Made by a program: the position numbers and the translations under genes | Assembly: GCA_031270825.1 (NCBI GenBank) | Contig: JAISXH010000014.1 | Location: forward strand, 1-55,802 | Source: Bifidobacteriaceae bacterium | GTDB lineage: Bacteria; Actinomycetota; Actinomycetes; Actinomycetales; WQXJ01 | Reading direction: 5' to 3' | DNA: 55,802 bases | Part shown: positions 26,821 through 34,696 of the stretch, one piece after another | How positions within the stretch are numbered: the stretch's first letter is position 1 | How the letters are laid out: the number at the start of each line of letters is the position of its first letter | Notes under the pieces: model-generated | Databases searched by the model: none | Seen by the model: the letters and a program-made list of their open reading frames with translations, nothing else | What the model was told of the DNA's origin: nothing

Positions 26821-28329
26821 CTACGGCCTCATCGTGCCCGTCTCGAGGAATCGCACATGCCAGCCCAACGCGGTCGCCAGATCGTGCGGCGTGTGCTGGG
26901 AGTTGGCCACACGCTGAGCGCGCTCGAAGTACTCCTCCAGGGCGTCCTGGTAATCGGGATGGGCGCACTTGTCGATCACCTGGCGAGCGCGCTTGCGGGG
27001 CGCCAGGCCGCGCAGATCGGCCAAGCCCTGTTCGGTGATGATGACCTGGACGTCATGCTCGGTGTGGTCGACATGGGAGACCATCGGCACAATGCAGGAG
27101 ATGGCGCCGCCTTTGGCCACCGATGGCGTGACGAAGGAAGAGATGTAGGCGTTGCGGGTGAAGTCACCCGAGCCGCCCAGCCCGTTCTGCATCCGCGAGC
27201 CCATGATGTGGGTGGAGTTGACGTTGCCGTAGATATCGGCCTCGATCAGGCCGTTGCAGGCGATCACGCCGAGGCGGCGGATGACCTCGGGGTTGTTGGA
27301 GACGTCCTGCGGGCGCAGGATGATCCTCTGGGAGTATTCGGCGGCGCCGTCATTCAGCTTCTCGGCGTAATCCGGGCTGAGTGAGAAGGCGGTGGCGGAG
27401 GCGACCGTCATCTTGCCCGAATCGAGCAGGTCCACCATGCCGTCCTGGATCACCTCGGTATAGGAGGTGATGGCGTCGAAAGGACCGTCCAGCAGGCCCG
27501 CCAGCACCGCGTTGGCGATGTTCCCGACCCCTGACTGCAGCGGCAGCAGGTTCTTCGGCAGGCGCCCGATCTTGACCTCGTGTTGAAGGAAATCCAGCAG
27601 GTGTCCGGCGATCAGCTTGGACTCGTCGTCCAAGGGCTTGAACGGCGAATTGCGGTCCGGCGCGTCGGTCTCCACCACCGCGACCACCTTGTCCGGGTCG
27701 ATCACGAGGGTCTTTTGGCCGATCCGGTCTCCGGGCGCGACGATCGGGATGGGGAGGCGATAGGGCGGCAGGGGCGGCTGGTAATAGACATCGTGCATGC
27801 CGTACAAGTCCAGGGACTGCCAGTGGTTCACCTCCAGGATGACCTGGCGGGCGGTCTCGATCCAGAGCAGGTTGTTGCCCAGCGACGAGGAGGGGATCAG
27901 CTCGCCGTCTTCGGTGATGGCGGTGATCTCGATCACGGCGGTGTCCAGCGGACCCAAGAAGCCCGATGCCGTCAGCGGACCCGACAGCCCCAAGTGGATA
28001 TCGCAGTAGTCGGTCACGCCTTCGTTGATTTTGCGGCGCAGCACCGGATCCGATTGGTAGGGCATCCGCCAGGCGATGCCGTCTGCTTCTGCCAGCACCC
28101 CGTCCAGTTCCGGCGCCGTCGAGGCGCCCGTGAACACGCCGATTCTGAACGGCTGGCCGTCGGCGTGGATCGCTTGGATCCGGGCCGCCAGCGCCTGTGG
28201 CACCGCCTTCGGGTAGCCGGAGCCGGTGAATCCAGAGAATCCGACGTTGGCGCCATCGGTGATTAAGGTCGCGGCCTGTTCAGCGCTCATGACCTTGCTG
28301 CGGAACTTCTCGTTCCTGATTCGGCTCAT
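26821..28329 (-). CDS. Acetyl-CoA hydrolase / succinyl-CoA:acetate CoA-transferase
   Basis: 502 residues of the Cat1/AarC class. The first half has NVGFSGFTGSGYPKAVPQAL; YTEVIQDGMVDLL carries the catalytic glutamate that forms the CoA thioester; NGLGGSGDFTRNAYIS and LRGLAPRKRARQVI are the C-terminal signatures. It moves CoA between acetate and succinate in mixed-acid or acetate metabolism. ATG at 28,329 follows AGGAGCAAGG; upstream in-frame ATG at 28,386 overlaps the promoter. The promoter bears the operator-like site shared with the alcohol dehydrogenase. Confidence 0.93.
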   Translation of the reverse strand: MSRIRNEKFRSKVMSAEQAATLITDGANVGFSGFTGSGYPKAVPQALAARIQAIHADGQPFRIGVFTGASTAPELDGVLAEADGIAWRMPYQSDPVLRRKINEGVTDYCDIHLGLSGPLTASGFLGPLDTAVIEITAITEDGELIPSSSLGNNLLWIETARQVILEVNHWQSLDLYGMHDVYYQPPLPPYRLPIPIVAPGDRIGQKTLVIDPDKVVAVVETDAPDRNSPFKPLDDESKLIAGHLLDFLQHEVKIGRLPKNLLPLQSGVGNIANAVLAGLLDGPFDAITSYTEVIQDGMVDLLDSGKMTVASATAFSLSPDYAEKLNDGAAEYSQRIILRPQDVSNNPEVIRRLGVIACNGLIEADIYGNVNSTHIMGSRMQNGLGGSGDFTRNAYISSFVTPSVAKGGAISCIVPMVSHVDHTEHDVQVIITEQGLADLRGLAPRKRARQVIDKCAHPDYQDALEEYFERAQRVANSQHTPHDLATALGWHVRFLETGTMRP

Positions 28330-28392
28330 CCTTGCTCCTGATCGGTGGGATTTCGATGTGGCGGACTTCCATGGGCCGCCTACCATCTATCT

Positions 28393-28415
28393 TAATAGGT
28401 CTTTAGACCTGGTCT
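28393..28415 (-). promoter_or_regulatory. Operator-like palindrome upstream of the CoA-transferase gene
   Basis: AGGTCT-TT-AGACCT is a perfect 6-bp inverted repeat, set in a 21-base stretch (28,394-28,414) that matches 6,134-6,154 at all but one position. It lies 65 bases before the CoA-transferase ATG and next to a plausible minus-strand -10 box (TAAGAT). The rest of 28,330-28,630 shows no gene. Confidence 0.6.
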
Positions 28416-28630
28416 CCCCACAAAGCATGTGATGAGCACCACATTTGTGCCTGGCCAGCGACACGCCGCCCGCCGGGCACGCCCGGTGGACGCTGCGTGG
28501 ATCGGTGGCAGCCGCAGACCGCGCGCCGGTACCCAGTCATAGCCCCCTGGCGCCACCCCAACGGGTGGCCTTCACAAGCCCAACCGCGCCCGCTCCGAAC
28601 TGCCTGCTCTCGGCGGTTCTTGGCTGCCTC

Positions 28631-29083
28631 TCAGGCTTGAGTTATGCTCCCGGCACGGATGATCTTAGGCTCCGGCGCATCTGCCGGAACGCAGTAGCGG
28701 GCGGCCGCCCCCCACATGCTGTCTTGGTTGTCTCCATCGGGCAGATCCCCGAAGCCAATCGCCTGGCCTGTCACTTCGAGAGCATCTCCCGGCCGGACTT
28801 CTCGCCCGCCGCCGAGATGAACCGTGGTGGGGTCCTTCTCGTCCCTGGTGGAGCCCTCAGGCCAGACGAGCCAGGAGTCCACTCCAGAGCCGGTTCTCAG
28901 CATCAGGCAACCGTTGTCGGCCTCGACCAACTCGCCGACGAAGGACGATGTCGGGCCGATTGGCGGGAAGTCATCTGCCGCGATGCCAGTGTTCCCCGTT
29001 AGGGATCCTGCCGGATCACCCGCGCAGCCTGCCAGTCCGACCACCGCACAGATTCCCAGCGCAAGCCGGGCGACGTTCGCCAT
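28631..29083 (-). CDS. Putative lipoprotein, unknown function
   Basis: 150 residues. The N-terminus has a hydrophobic signal ending VGLAGCAGD, a lipobox with Cys at about 20. The mature part is acidic with a small beta-rich look (SFVGELVEADNGCLMLRTG, EVTGQAIGFGDLP) and two further cysteines that could form a disulfide. The ATG at 29,083 overlaps the preceding stop (TGATG), so it is coupled to the membrane-anchored protein before it. I recognise no family. As last gene of the peptidase operon it may act with the peptidase at the cell surface. Confidence 0.75.
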   Translation of the reverse strand: MANVARLALGICAVVGLAGCAGDPAGSLTGNTGIAADDFPPIGPTSSFVGELVEADNGCLMLRTGSGVDSWLVWPEGSTRDEKDPTTVHLGGGREVRPGDALEVTGQAIGFGDLPDGDNQDSMWGAAARYCVPADAPEPKIIRAGSITQA

Positions 29084-29856
29084 CACCGCTCATCCTCCAA
29101 GAGAACACCCATGAGGTCGCCCGTGCCCGACGGGCGCCGGGTTCTGACGAGCAAAACCACACCGACCGCGACAAGGAGCGAACCTCCGGCGCCAAGACCA
29201 ATCCACAGACCGTGGCCAGCCTGCCCATCAGCGACGTACCCCCCGGATGTGCCGCCCGAGAGGCCCACGTTGGAAGCCGGAAGGTCCTCGGCGGCGTGAA
29301 TCTGCTCGGCTACTTCTTCTAGATACTGATCGGTCTCGACCGTTTGGGCGGACGCGCCCAGTTCAAGCGGCTCGACCGTGTCGCTCTGCTCGTCCAATAT
29401 TGCCCTACCGCCGCCGAGTGGATCAACCAGGATGGTTGTGTCATCTGACTCGCTGGCCGAGGCGATGCCCTCACCAGCCCCAGTGGAATTGTCAAAATAC
29501 GCCAGTTCGAGGGCCGCTGAACCCGGCGGCCGCCAGGCCGTAACAGTGCCAACCACGGTCCCGTGCTTGCCATAAACCGCAGCCGTCCATTCTCCTGCCG
29601 AGATGATCTGACCGTCTGCCGTGGGTTTCGAGACCGCCACCGGATCGCCGACACTGATCGTGTCGAACAAACCTGAATCCCCGAGGTTCTCGCCAGCTAC
29701 TCCGACGCTTCCTGTTATGCTCTCAACCGCTTGATACTCGAACCAACGGGCGACATCATCTGGGACATCGCCTTCCTGGGCGCTGGCAGCAACCGGCGTC
29801 AGTATCAACGCGACCGCGCCTATCAGCGCAGTCCACGCGCTACGCACTCTTCTCAT
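29083..29856 (-). CDS. Exported protein with C-terminal membrane anchor
   Basis: 257 residues. A signal peptide (MRRVRSAWTALIGAVALILTP, cleavage after ASA) is followed by an acidic, beta-rich ectodomain (PVAVSKPTADGQIISAGEW and GTVVGTVTAWRPPG), then a flexible linker, a membrane helix (LWIGLGAGGSLLVAVGVVLL) and a short basic cytoplasmic tail. There is no LPXTG. The ATG at 29,856 overlaps the peptidase stop (ATGA), which rejects the longer 29,895 start. Function unknown; tight coupling to a secreted cysteine peptidase suggests an inhibitor, substrate or anchoring partner, which is inference. Confidence 0.75.
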   Translation of the reverse strand: MRRVRSAWTALIGAVALILTPVAASAQEGDVPDDVARWFEYQAVESITGSVGVAGENLGDSGLFDTISVGDPVAVSKPTADGQIISAGEWTAAVYGKHGTVVGTVTAWRPPGSAALELAYFDNSTGAGEGIASASESDDTTILVDPLGGGRAILDEQSDTVEPLELGASAQTVETDQYLEEVAEQIHAAEDLPASNVGLSGGTSGGYVADGQAGHGLWIGLGAGGSLLVAVGVVLLVRTRRPSGTGDLMGVLLEDER

Positions 29857-30420
29857 TTCTTCACCATTCCAGTCCGGGTGTGCGTCCAAGCCCAAGTCGA
29901 ATTATCCAGGAGGTAGGAATAGGTGCCGGTCTTCGTGGTCCCGGTGTAGGGGTCTTGCCACGAATAGTCGTTGAACTTAGTCTTTGAGTTATACGCGTAT
30001 CCTTTCACAATCACGACATGACCGGTCTTCTTCTGATCAGACTTGTATCCGTAACGCACCATTACCGGCCTTCCTGCTTCGAGTTCGCTCCGGGTCTTGG
30101 CGGCGGTTGCCGCTGAAGATTGTACTGAGCCGTTCTTCACGCCATGGCCTTCCAAAGCCCTCTTGATGTCGTTGCCGAAATCGCCGGGCTTGTTATCGCA
30201 CTTCGACGAGTTAAAACCCCTTTTTTACCACGTCGCACTGCGAAGGATATTTCTTGGCCACCGTGGCTATTACCATTTTGGACGACGCCGCCCAGCACCA
30301 TTGGGTCTGCTCTTGTTTGTATATCGGCACATTGACGCTTATGGCCCCAGCCACGGCACTGCCAACCGCGACCAAGCCTAGGCTGACGACGCAAGCCGCA
30401 ACGCATCGGATCCATTTCAC
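29853..30420 (-). pseudogene. Secreted papain/C39-like cysteine peptidase, split by a +1 frameshift
   Basis: The first frame (GTG at 30,420, RBS GGGGGAGGGG) encodes a signal peptide, then VPIYKQEQTQWCWAASSKMV, with the catalytic Cys in QWCWAAS. It stops at 30,211 in AAG-GGG-TTT-TAA. Skipping one T joins it to FNSSKCDNKPGDFGNDIKRA and the second half with the catalytic His (KTGHVVIVKGY) and WQDPYTG; this ends at 29,853. The joined product is about 188 residues, a complete small C39/papain-like peptidase. The frameshift may be a sequencing error, decay or programmed. GC here is only about 48%. Confidence 0.75.
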
Positions 30421-30815
30421 GCCGATCCCCTCCCCCGGGCCGGTGGCGTCAGCGCGCCACTCTTGGGAACGCCCATCTCATTCCTGTCCCCCGTCGATTT
30501 CCTGTAGTTGTGGTCGCTAGTTCGAGCACTCCGAACCACGACCAATTCAGAGTTGGCGACACCGCACACGGACCCAAGCGGCGGCCAAAGTCCCCGCACC
30601 GTCTTAGTGTAGCGCTGGTCTCCTGGCCGGATGGGGTGGCTGGGGGCGGCGGCGCACCTTCCCGGCGTGACGATTGACACCACCATCCAACCAGCCGCCA
30701 CCGCGCCCAGCGACGCCATCGAGCCCAGCAAGATGATCGGGCCGGCGCGGCTCCGCGGCAGTTGGGGGGATGGCACTCCGAGAAGTGTAGGCACGTTTCG
30801 ACCCGGGTATGTCAT
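30417..30815 (-). CDS. Possible small membrane protein upstream of the peptidase
   Basis: A 132-codon frame whose stop overlaps the peptidase GTG (GTGA), the same coupling used by the other genes of this operon. It has one clear hydrophobic segment (IILLGSMASLGAVAAGWMVV) and a polar C-terminal part with no recognised domain. The start could be the ATG at 30,815 or the one at about 30,716. Weak codon-use evidence and a Gly/Ala/Arg-rich tail make this uncertain; otherwise 30,421-30,832 holds nothing else. Confidence 0.35.
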   Translation of the reverse strand: MTYPGRNVPTLLGVPSPQLPRSRAGPIILLGSMASLGAVAAGWMVVSIVTPGRCAAAPSHPIRPGDQRYTKTVRGLWPPLGSVCGVANSELVVVRSARTSDHNYRKSTGDRNEMGVPKSGALTPPARGRGSA

Positions 30816-30832
30816 ATGTTTTACTCAGGCCT

Positions 30833-31069
30833 GTGAAGACGGCCATCTATGTTCCCGACGCCAAGGCGGCGAAGTTCGAGCGCGCGGCCCGCCTGGCGGG
30901 GATGAATCGCTCCGAGTTCTACTGCGCCGCAGCCGAGAGGTTCGCGGATCAGTTGGAGGAGACCAGCCTGACCGCACGCATGGACGCGTTTCTGGACGCC
31001 CATGCCCAGGATGGCGGCGCCTGGGCTGCCTCTGCAGGCCGCAGGCTCGGAGAGTTCGCCGAATGGTAG
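30833..31069 (+). CDS. MazE-like ribbon-helix-helix antitoxin
   Basis: 78 residues from GTG 30,833 (an ATG at 30,809 would add eight). KTAIYVPDAKAAKFERAARLAG is the ribbon and first helix (about residues 2-23), NRSEFYCAAAERFADQL the second, as in antitoxins paired with actinobacterial MazF toxins. The acidic/helical tail ends LGEFAEW. The toxin ATG overlaps its last codons by seven bases. Confidence 0.78.
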   Translation: MKTAIYVPDAKAAKFERAARLAGMNRSEFYCAAAERFADQLEETSLTARMDAFLDAHAQDGGAWAASAGRRLGEFAEW

Positions 31070-31410
31070 AGCGAGGGGCGCTCTACTGGGCCGAACTGCC
31101 GGGCGCCGGCGAGCCGGACCACGCCCCGGCCGGACGCAGGCCTGTGCTGTTGATCCAGTCCGACCCGCTGAACCGCTCCAAGCTCCCCACCTGCGTGGTC
31201 GCGGCCGTGACCTCGAACCTGGCCTGGGCCGACTCCCCTTCCGGGGTGCTGCTTCCGGCCGGCGTGAACGGACTGGGCCGCGACTCGGTCGCCAACCTCA
31301 CCCAGATCGCCACGGTCAGCCGCCGGGAGCTGTTGGAGCCCGCCGGCCGCGTGCCCGCCGAGCTGATGGTCCTGGTGGACCAAGCGCTCCGCGCGGCGCT
31401 GGGCCTCTAG
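31063..31410 (+). CDS. MazF-family endoribonuclease toxin
   Basis: 115 residues. RGALYWAELP near the N-terminus, RPVLLIQSDPLNRS with the conserved Arg-Pro, the CVVAAVTSN strand and the C-terminal LTQIATVSRREL and LVDQALRAALGL are MazF/PemK landmarks. MazF toxins cut single-stranded RNA at short motifs. The gene converges on the Pnkp gene, which ends 83 bases away; Pnkp-Hen1 repairs cut RNA, so the pairing may be meaningful. Confidence 0.88.
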   Translation: MVERGALYWAELPGAGEPDHAPAGRRPVLLIQSDPLNRSKLPTCVVAAVTSNLAWADSPSGVLLPAGVNGLGRDSVANLTQIATVSRRELLEPAGRVPAELMVLVDQALRAALGL

Positions 31411-31492
31411 CCCCGCCCGCCTCTGGGCCGCGGCCATTTGGCGCCAATCGCCGAACCGCCCGCGCCCAGCTGGGCCACCCGGCAGGACCTGG

Positions 31493-34400
31493 TCAGAGCC
31501 TGGGATCGGTCGGTTCGGATTCGAGGGCCAGCACCGCGAAGACGGCTTCATGGCGGCGCCACAGCGGCTCGCCGGCCACCAGACGGTCGATCGCCTCCAG
31601 ACCGAGGGCGTATTCCCGCAAGGCCAGCGACCGTTTGAGTCCCAGTTGGCGTTGCCGCAATTCGGCCAATCGGTCCAAGTAGTCGGGCCCGTAGGTCATG
31701 CGCAGATACTCGCGGCCGCGAACCTTGAGGCCGGGTTGGACCAACCGGGTGCCGTGCTGGACGGGCCCGGTCATGGGCTTGACCACCATGCCTTCGCCGC
31801 CGCTGGCGGTCAGCTCCTCCCACCAGGCCACCGCTCGAGCCGCCGCTGCTGGGTCGGCCGGGTCCAGGGCCAGCCAGCGGGTTGGAGCCACCAGGCCGGG
31901 ATCCGCCGCCGCCAGGCGCTCAGCGACCGCCATCTGCCACTCGTGGCTGCGGCCATAAAGCGCTTGGCCACGGCCCGTGCCGCCGCTGGGGGCGCCGCTG
32001 CTGAGCGTGCCGCCGCCGGAGATCGCACCGCTGGGGGTGTCGCCGCCGAGGGCGGCGCCGTTGGATGTGGCGCAGTTAGAGATGGCGCCGCTGGGGGCGC
32101 CGCTGCTGAGAGTCGCACCACTGGAAGTGGCGCCGTTGGAGGCGTTGCCGCGCTGCCCCAGGCTGCCGGCGGCGAGCACCTGGAAGGGCGCGATCTTGAC
32201 GCCGTCAAGTCCCTCGGTGGGCCAGGCGTAGCGGTCCACGGTCAGGGCATAGGCGGCGGCGTTGGCTCGCCGCCGGCGCACCTTGGCCACCGGTTCGGCC
32301 ACATCCAGCCCGCGCTCAGCCGCTGTCGCCAAGGCCGCCTCGGCGGCGGCGTACATCGCTTCGGCGCTGGCGGCGACGGGCCGGTACTGGCTCCGCAACA
32401 GCCCTTCGGCCTTGAACGACCACGGCATCAACTCCGCGTCCACCAGCAGCCAGTCCGTCTCCAGCTCCGCCCACAGGCCGGCCTGGGCGGCGGCCATCCG
32501 CAACCGCTCGAGCGCCAGCGCTTCCAGTGCCGCGTCGAAGAACGGCCTGCCGGTGCGAGTGTGGATGATCCCGCCCTGGGCCACCAGGCCGGACGGGGCG
32601 CCGAGCCGTGCCGACGCCGTAGTCGGGACGCTCGCCGCCGCCTTGATCGCAGGTTCTGCCGCCCCGCTTCCCAGTGACGACGCCTCTGGCGTCGCCCTTG
32701 TCCTCTCCGCCGCTGCGGTGGTCGCCTCTCCGGCGCCATCCCGCCGCAGCCAGATGACGGCCCGCGAGCCCATGTGCTTCTCTTCGCAGATCACCTGCTC
32801 CACACCCATGCGGGCGTAGTAGGCGAAGGCCTCGAGAGGATGCTCCAGGTAGCCTTCGGCCTTGGCCGAATCAACCGGCGCCATGGTGGGCGGCAGATAC
32901 GCCAGCCGGTCCGGCGCCGCCGCGAAGCGGCTCATGACCTCCAGAGCCCCGGCCGCCCGCTCGGCCGCCACGGTCACCCGGCCCATCCACTTGGTCTCGA
33001 CCGCCCGTTTGCCGAGGATGTCGGCCGCGTCCAACACCTCCGAACCGCGCCCTGCGGCCAGCCCGCCCGAGCCGGCTTCACCGCCCGGGCCGCCTGCCGC
33101 CGGCTCCACGTCAAACCGGGGCCGTCCGGCATCGCCCGCCCTGCCAAATCCGCCCGGCCCAGCATCGCCGGTCCCGCTAAACCCGGCCAGCCCGGCATCG
33201 CCCGCCCCGCCAGACCCAGCCAAACCGGCATCGCCCGCCCTGCCAGACCCAGCCGAGTCGCCACGCCGGCCCGGGTCGGCTGTTGCCGCCTCCGCGTCGG
33301 CCGGGCCGCCAACCCCGGCCGGGCCGCCAACCCCGGCAGGACCGCCAACCCCGGCCAGCCCGGCATCGGCCGTCCCGCCGGAACCGGCCGTCCCGCCGGA
33401 ACCGGCCAGCGGACGGATCGGTTCGGAGTAGACCCGCGCGGCCGCCACCTGAACCAATTCCTTCTCGGGGTAGCGCAGCGCGCTCAGCTTGCCGCCGAAC
33501 ACGCAGCCGGTGTCCAGGCAAAGGGTGTTGTTGACCCACTCCACCTCCGCCACCGGCGTGTGCCCGTAAAGCACCATGGCCTGGCCGCGGTAGTCCTGGG
33601 CCCACGGGTAGCGGACCGGCAGGCCGAACTCGTCCGATTCGCCGGTGGTGTCGCCATACAGGGCGAACGCGCGCACCCGCCCAGACGTGCGCCCGTGATA
33701 AGCCTCTTTGAGGCCGGCGTGAGCGACAACCAGCCGGTCGTCATCGAGCACGTAATGCGAGATCAGACCTCCGCACCAGGCCTTCACCTGGGCGGTGAAC
33801 TCGGAACCGGCCTGGGCCAACTGCTCCAAAGTGGCCGCCAAACCATGCGTCGGCTGGACCTTCGCGCCGCGCCCGAGCGCACGCACCAGCTTGGCCTCGT
33901 GATTGCCGGGGATCGCCAAGGCGTGGCCCGCCGCGGACATGCCCATGGCGAGGCGAAGCACCTCCACAACCTTGGGGCCACGGTCGACCAGGTCGCCCAG
34001 GAAGATCACCCGGCGGCCTTCCGGATGGCTCGCGTCGACGGGGTGTCCGGACTGGTCAACGGCCGCTTCGTAGCCCAACTCGGCCAGCAGCGCCAGGAGT
34101 TCGTCGAAGCACCCGTGCACATCGCCGATCACATCGAAGGGGCCGTGATCGTCGCGCCGGTCGTTGTAAAGCCGGGTCCGGCGGACTTGCGCCGCCCGGG
34201 CGTCTTCGGGGCTGGTCAGACGATGGATGTGGCGCAGACCTTCGCGGGCCAATCCCTTCGCCGATCCGCGTAGGGCCTTGACCTGACGCCGGGGCACATC
34301 ATCGCCGAACGGGACGCCGCGGGCGCGGTTGCGCTCGACGCACAGGTCGGCCGGCATGTCCAGCACGATCGCGACCGGCAGCACATCGTGTTCACGCGCC

Positions 34401-34696
34401 AAAGCGATCAAGGACCGACGCGCCGTCGGCTGGACATTGGTCGCGTCCACCACCGTGAGCAACCCGCGCGCCAGGCGCTTGGACACGATCAGGTTCAGCA
34501 CCTCGAAGGCGTCGGCGGTGGCCGCTTGGTCGGACGGATCGGAAGCGACCAGCCCACGGCAATAATCGGACGAGACGACTTCGAAGGGGTCGAAGTGCTC
34601 GGCCGCGAAGACCGATTTGCCCGAGCCTGACGCGCCGATCAGCAACACCAAGCTCAGTTCGGGGATCTCCAGATCCAGAGTTCGGGACTCAGCCAT
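31493..34696 (-). CDS. pnkp: Polynucleotide kinase-phosphatase-ligase (Pnkp) of the RNA repair cassette
   Basis: 1,067 residues against about 850 in known Pnkps. The 5'-kinase domain has the P-loop GASGSGKS (residues 21-28). The phosphatase domain follows with DVIGDVHGCFDE, FLGDLVDRGP and GNHE. The C-terminal ligase-like adenylyltransferase has the nucleotidyl lysine in EEKHMGSRAV. It heals the ends of cleaved RNA, and with Hen1 seals and protects the site. The extra length is Gly/Ala-rich repeats between phosphatase and ligase and Ser/Gly/Ala repeats inside the ligase domain. ATG 34,696 overlaps the hen1 end. Confidence 0.92.
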   Translation of the reverse strand: MAESRTLDLEIPELSLVLLIGASGSGKSVFAAEHFDPFEVVSSDYCRGLVASDPSDQAATADAFEVLNLIVSKRLARGLLTVVDATNVQPTARRSLIALAREHDVLPVAIVLDMPADLCVERNRARGVPFGDDVPRRQVKALRGSAKGLAREGLRHIHRLTSPEDARAAQVRRTRLYNDRRDDHGPFDVIGDVHGCFDELLALLAELGYEAAVDQSGHPVDASHPEGRRVIFLGDLVDRGPKVVEVLRLAMGMSAAGHALAIPGNHEAKLVRALGRGAKVQPTHGLAATLEQLAQAGSEFTAQVKAWCGGLISHYVLDDDRLVVAHAGLKEAYHGRTSGRVRAFALYGDTTGESDEFGLPVRYPWAQDYRGQAMVLYGHTPVAEVEWVNNTLCLDTGCVFGGKLSALRYPEKELVQVAAARVYSEPIRPLAGSGGTAGSGGTADAGLAGVGGPAGVGGPAGVGGPADAEAATADPGRRGDSAGSGRAGDAGLAGSGGAGDAGLAGFSGTGDAGPGGFGRAGDAGRPRFDVEPAAGGPGGEAGSGGLAAGRGSEVLDAADILGKRAVETKWMGRVTVAAERAAGALEVMSRFAAAPDRLAYLPPTMAPVDSAKAEGYLEHPLEAFAYYARMGVEQVICEEKHMGSRAVIWLRRDGAGEATTAAAERTRATPEASSLGSGAAEPAIKAAASVPTTASARLGAPSGLVAQGGIIHTRTGRPFFDAALEALALERLRMAAAQAGLWAELETDWLLVDAELMPWSFKAEGLLRSQYRPVAASAEAMYAAAEAALATAAERGLDVAEPVAKVRRRRANAAAYALTVDRYAWPTEGLDGVKIAPFQVLAAGSLGQRGNASNGATSSGATLSSGAPSGAISNCATSNGAALGGDTPSGAISGGGTLSSGAPSGGTGRGQALYGRSHEWQMAVAERLAAADPGLVAPTRWLALDPADPAAAARAVAWWEELTASGGEGMVVKPMTGPVQHGTRLVQPGLKVRGREYLRMTYGPDYLDRLAELRQRQLGLKRSLALREYALGLEAIDRLVAGEPLWRRHEAVFAVLALESEPTDPRL

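Noticed and set aside
30220-30232. Programmed -1 frameshift at A-AAA-AAG in the peptidase gene
   Set aside because: The heptamer is in the right phase, but the -1 frame gives a short unrelated tail ending at 30,137; only a +1 shift restores the peptidase.
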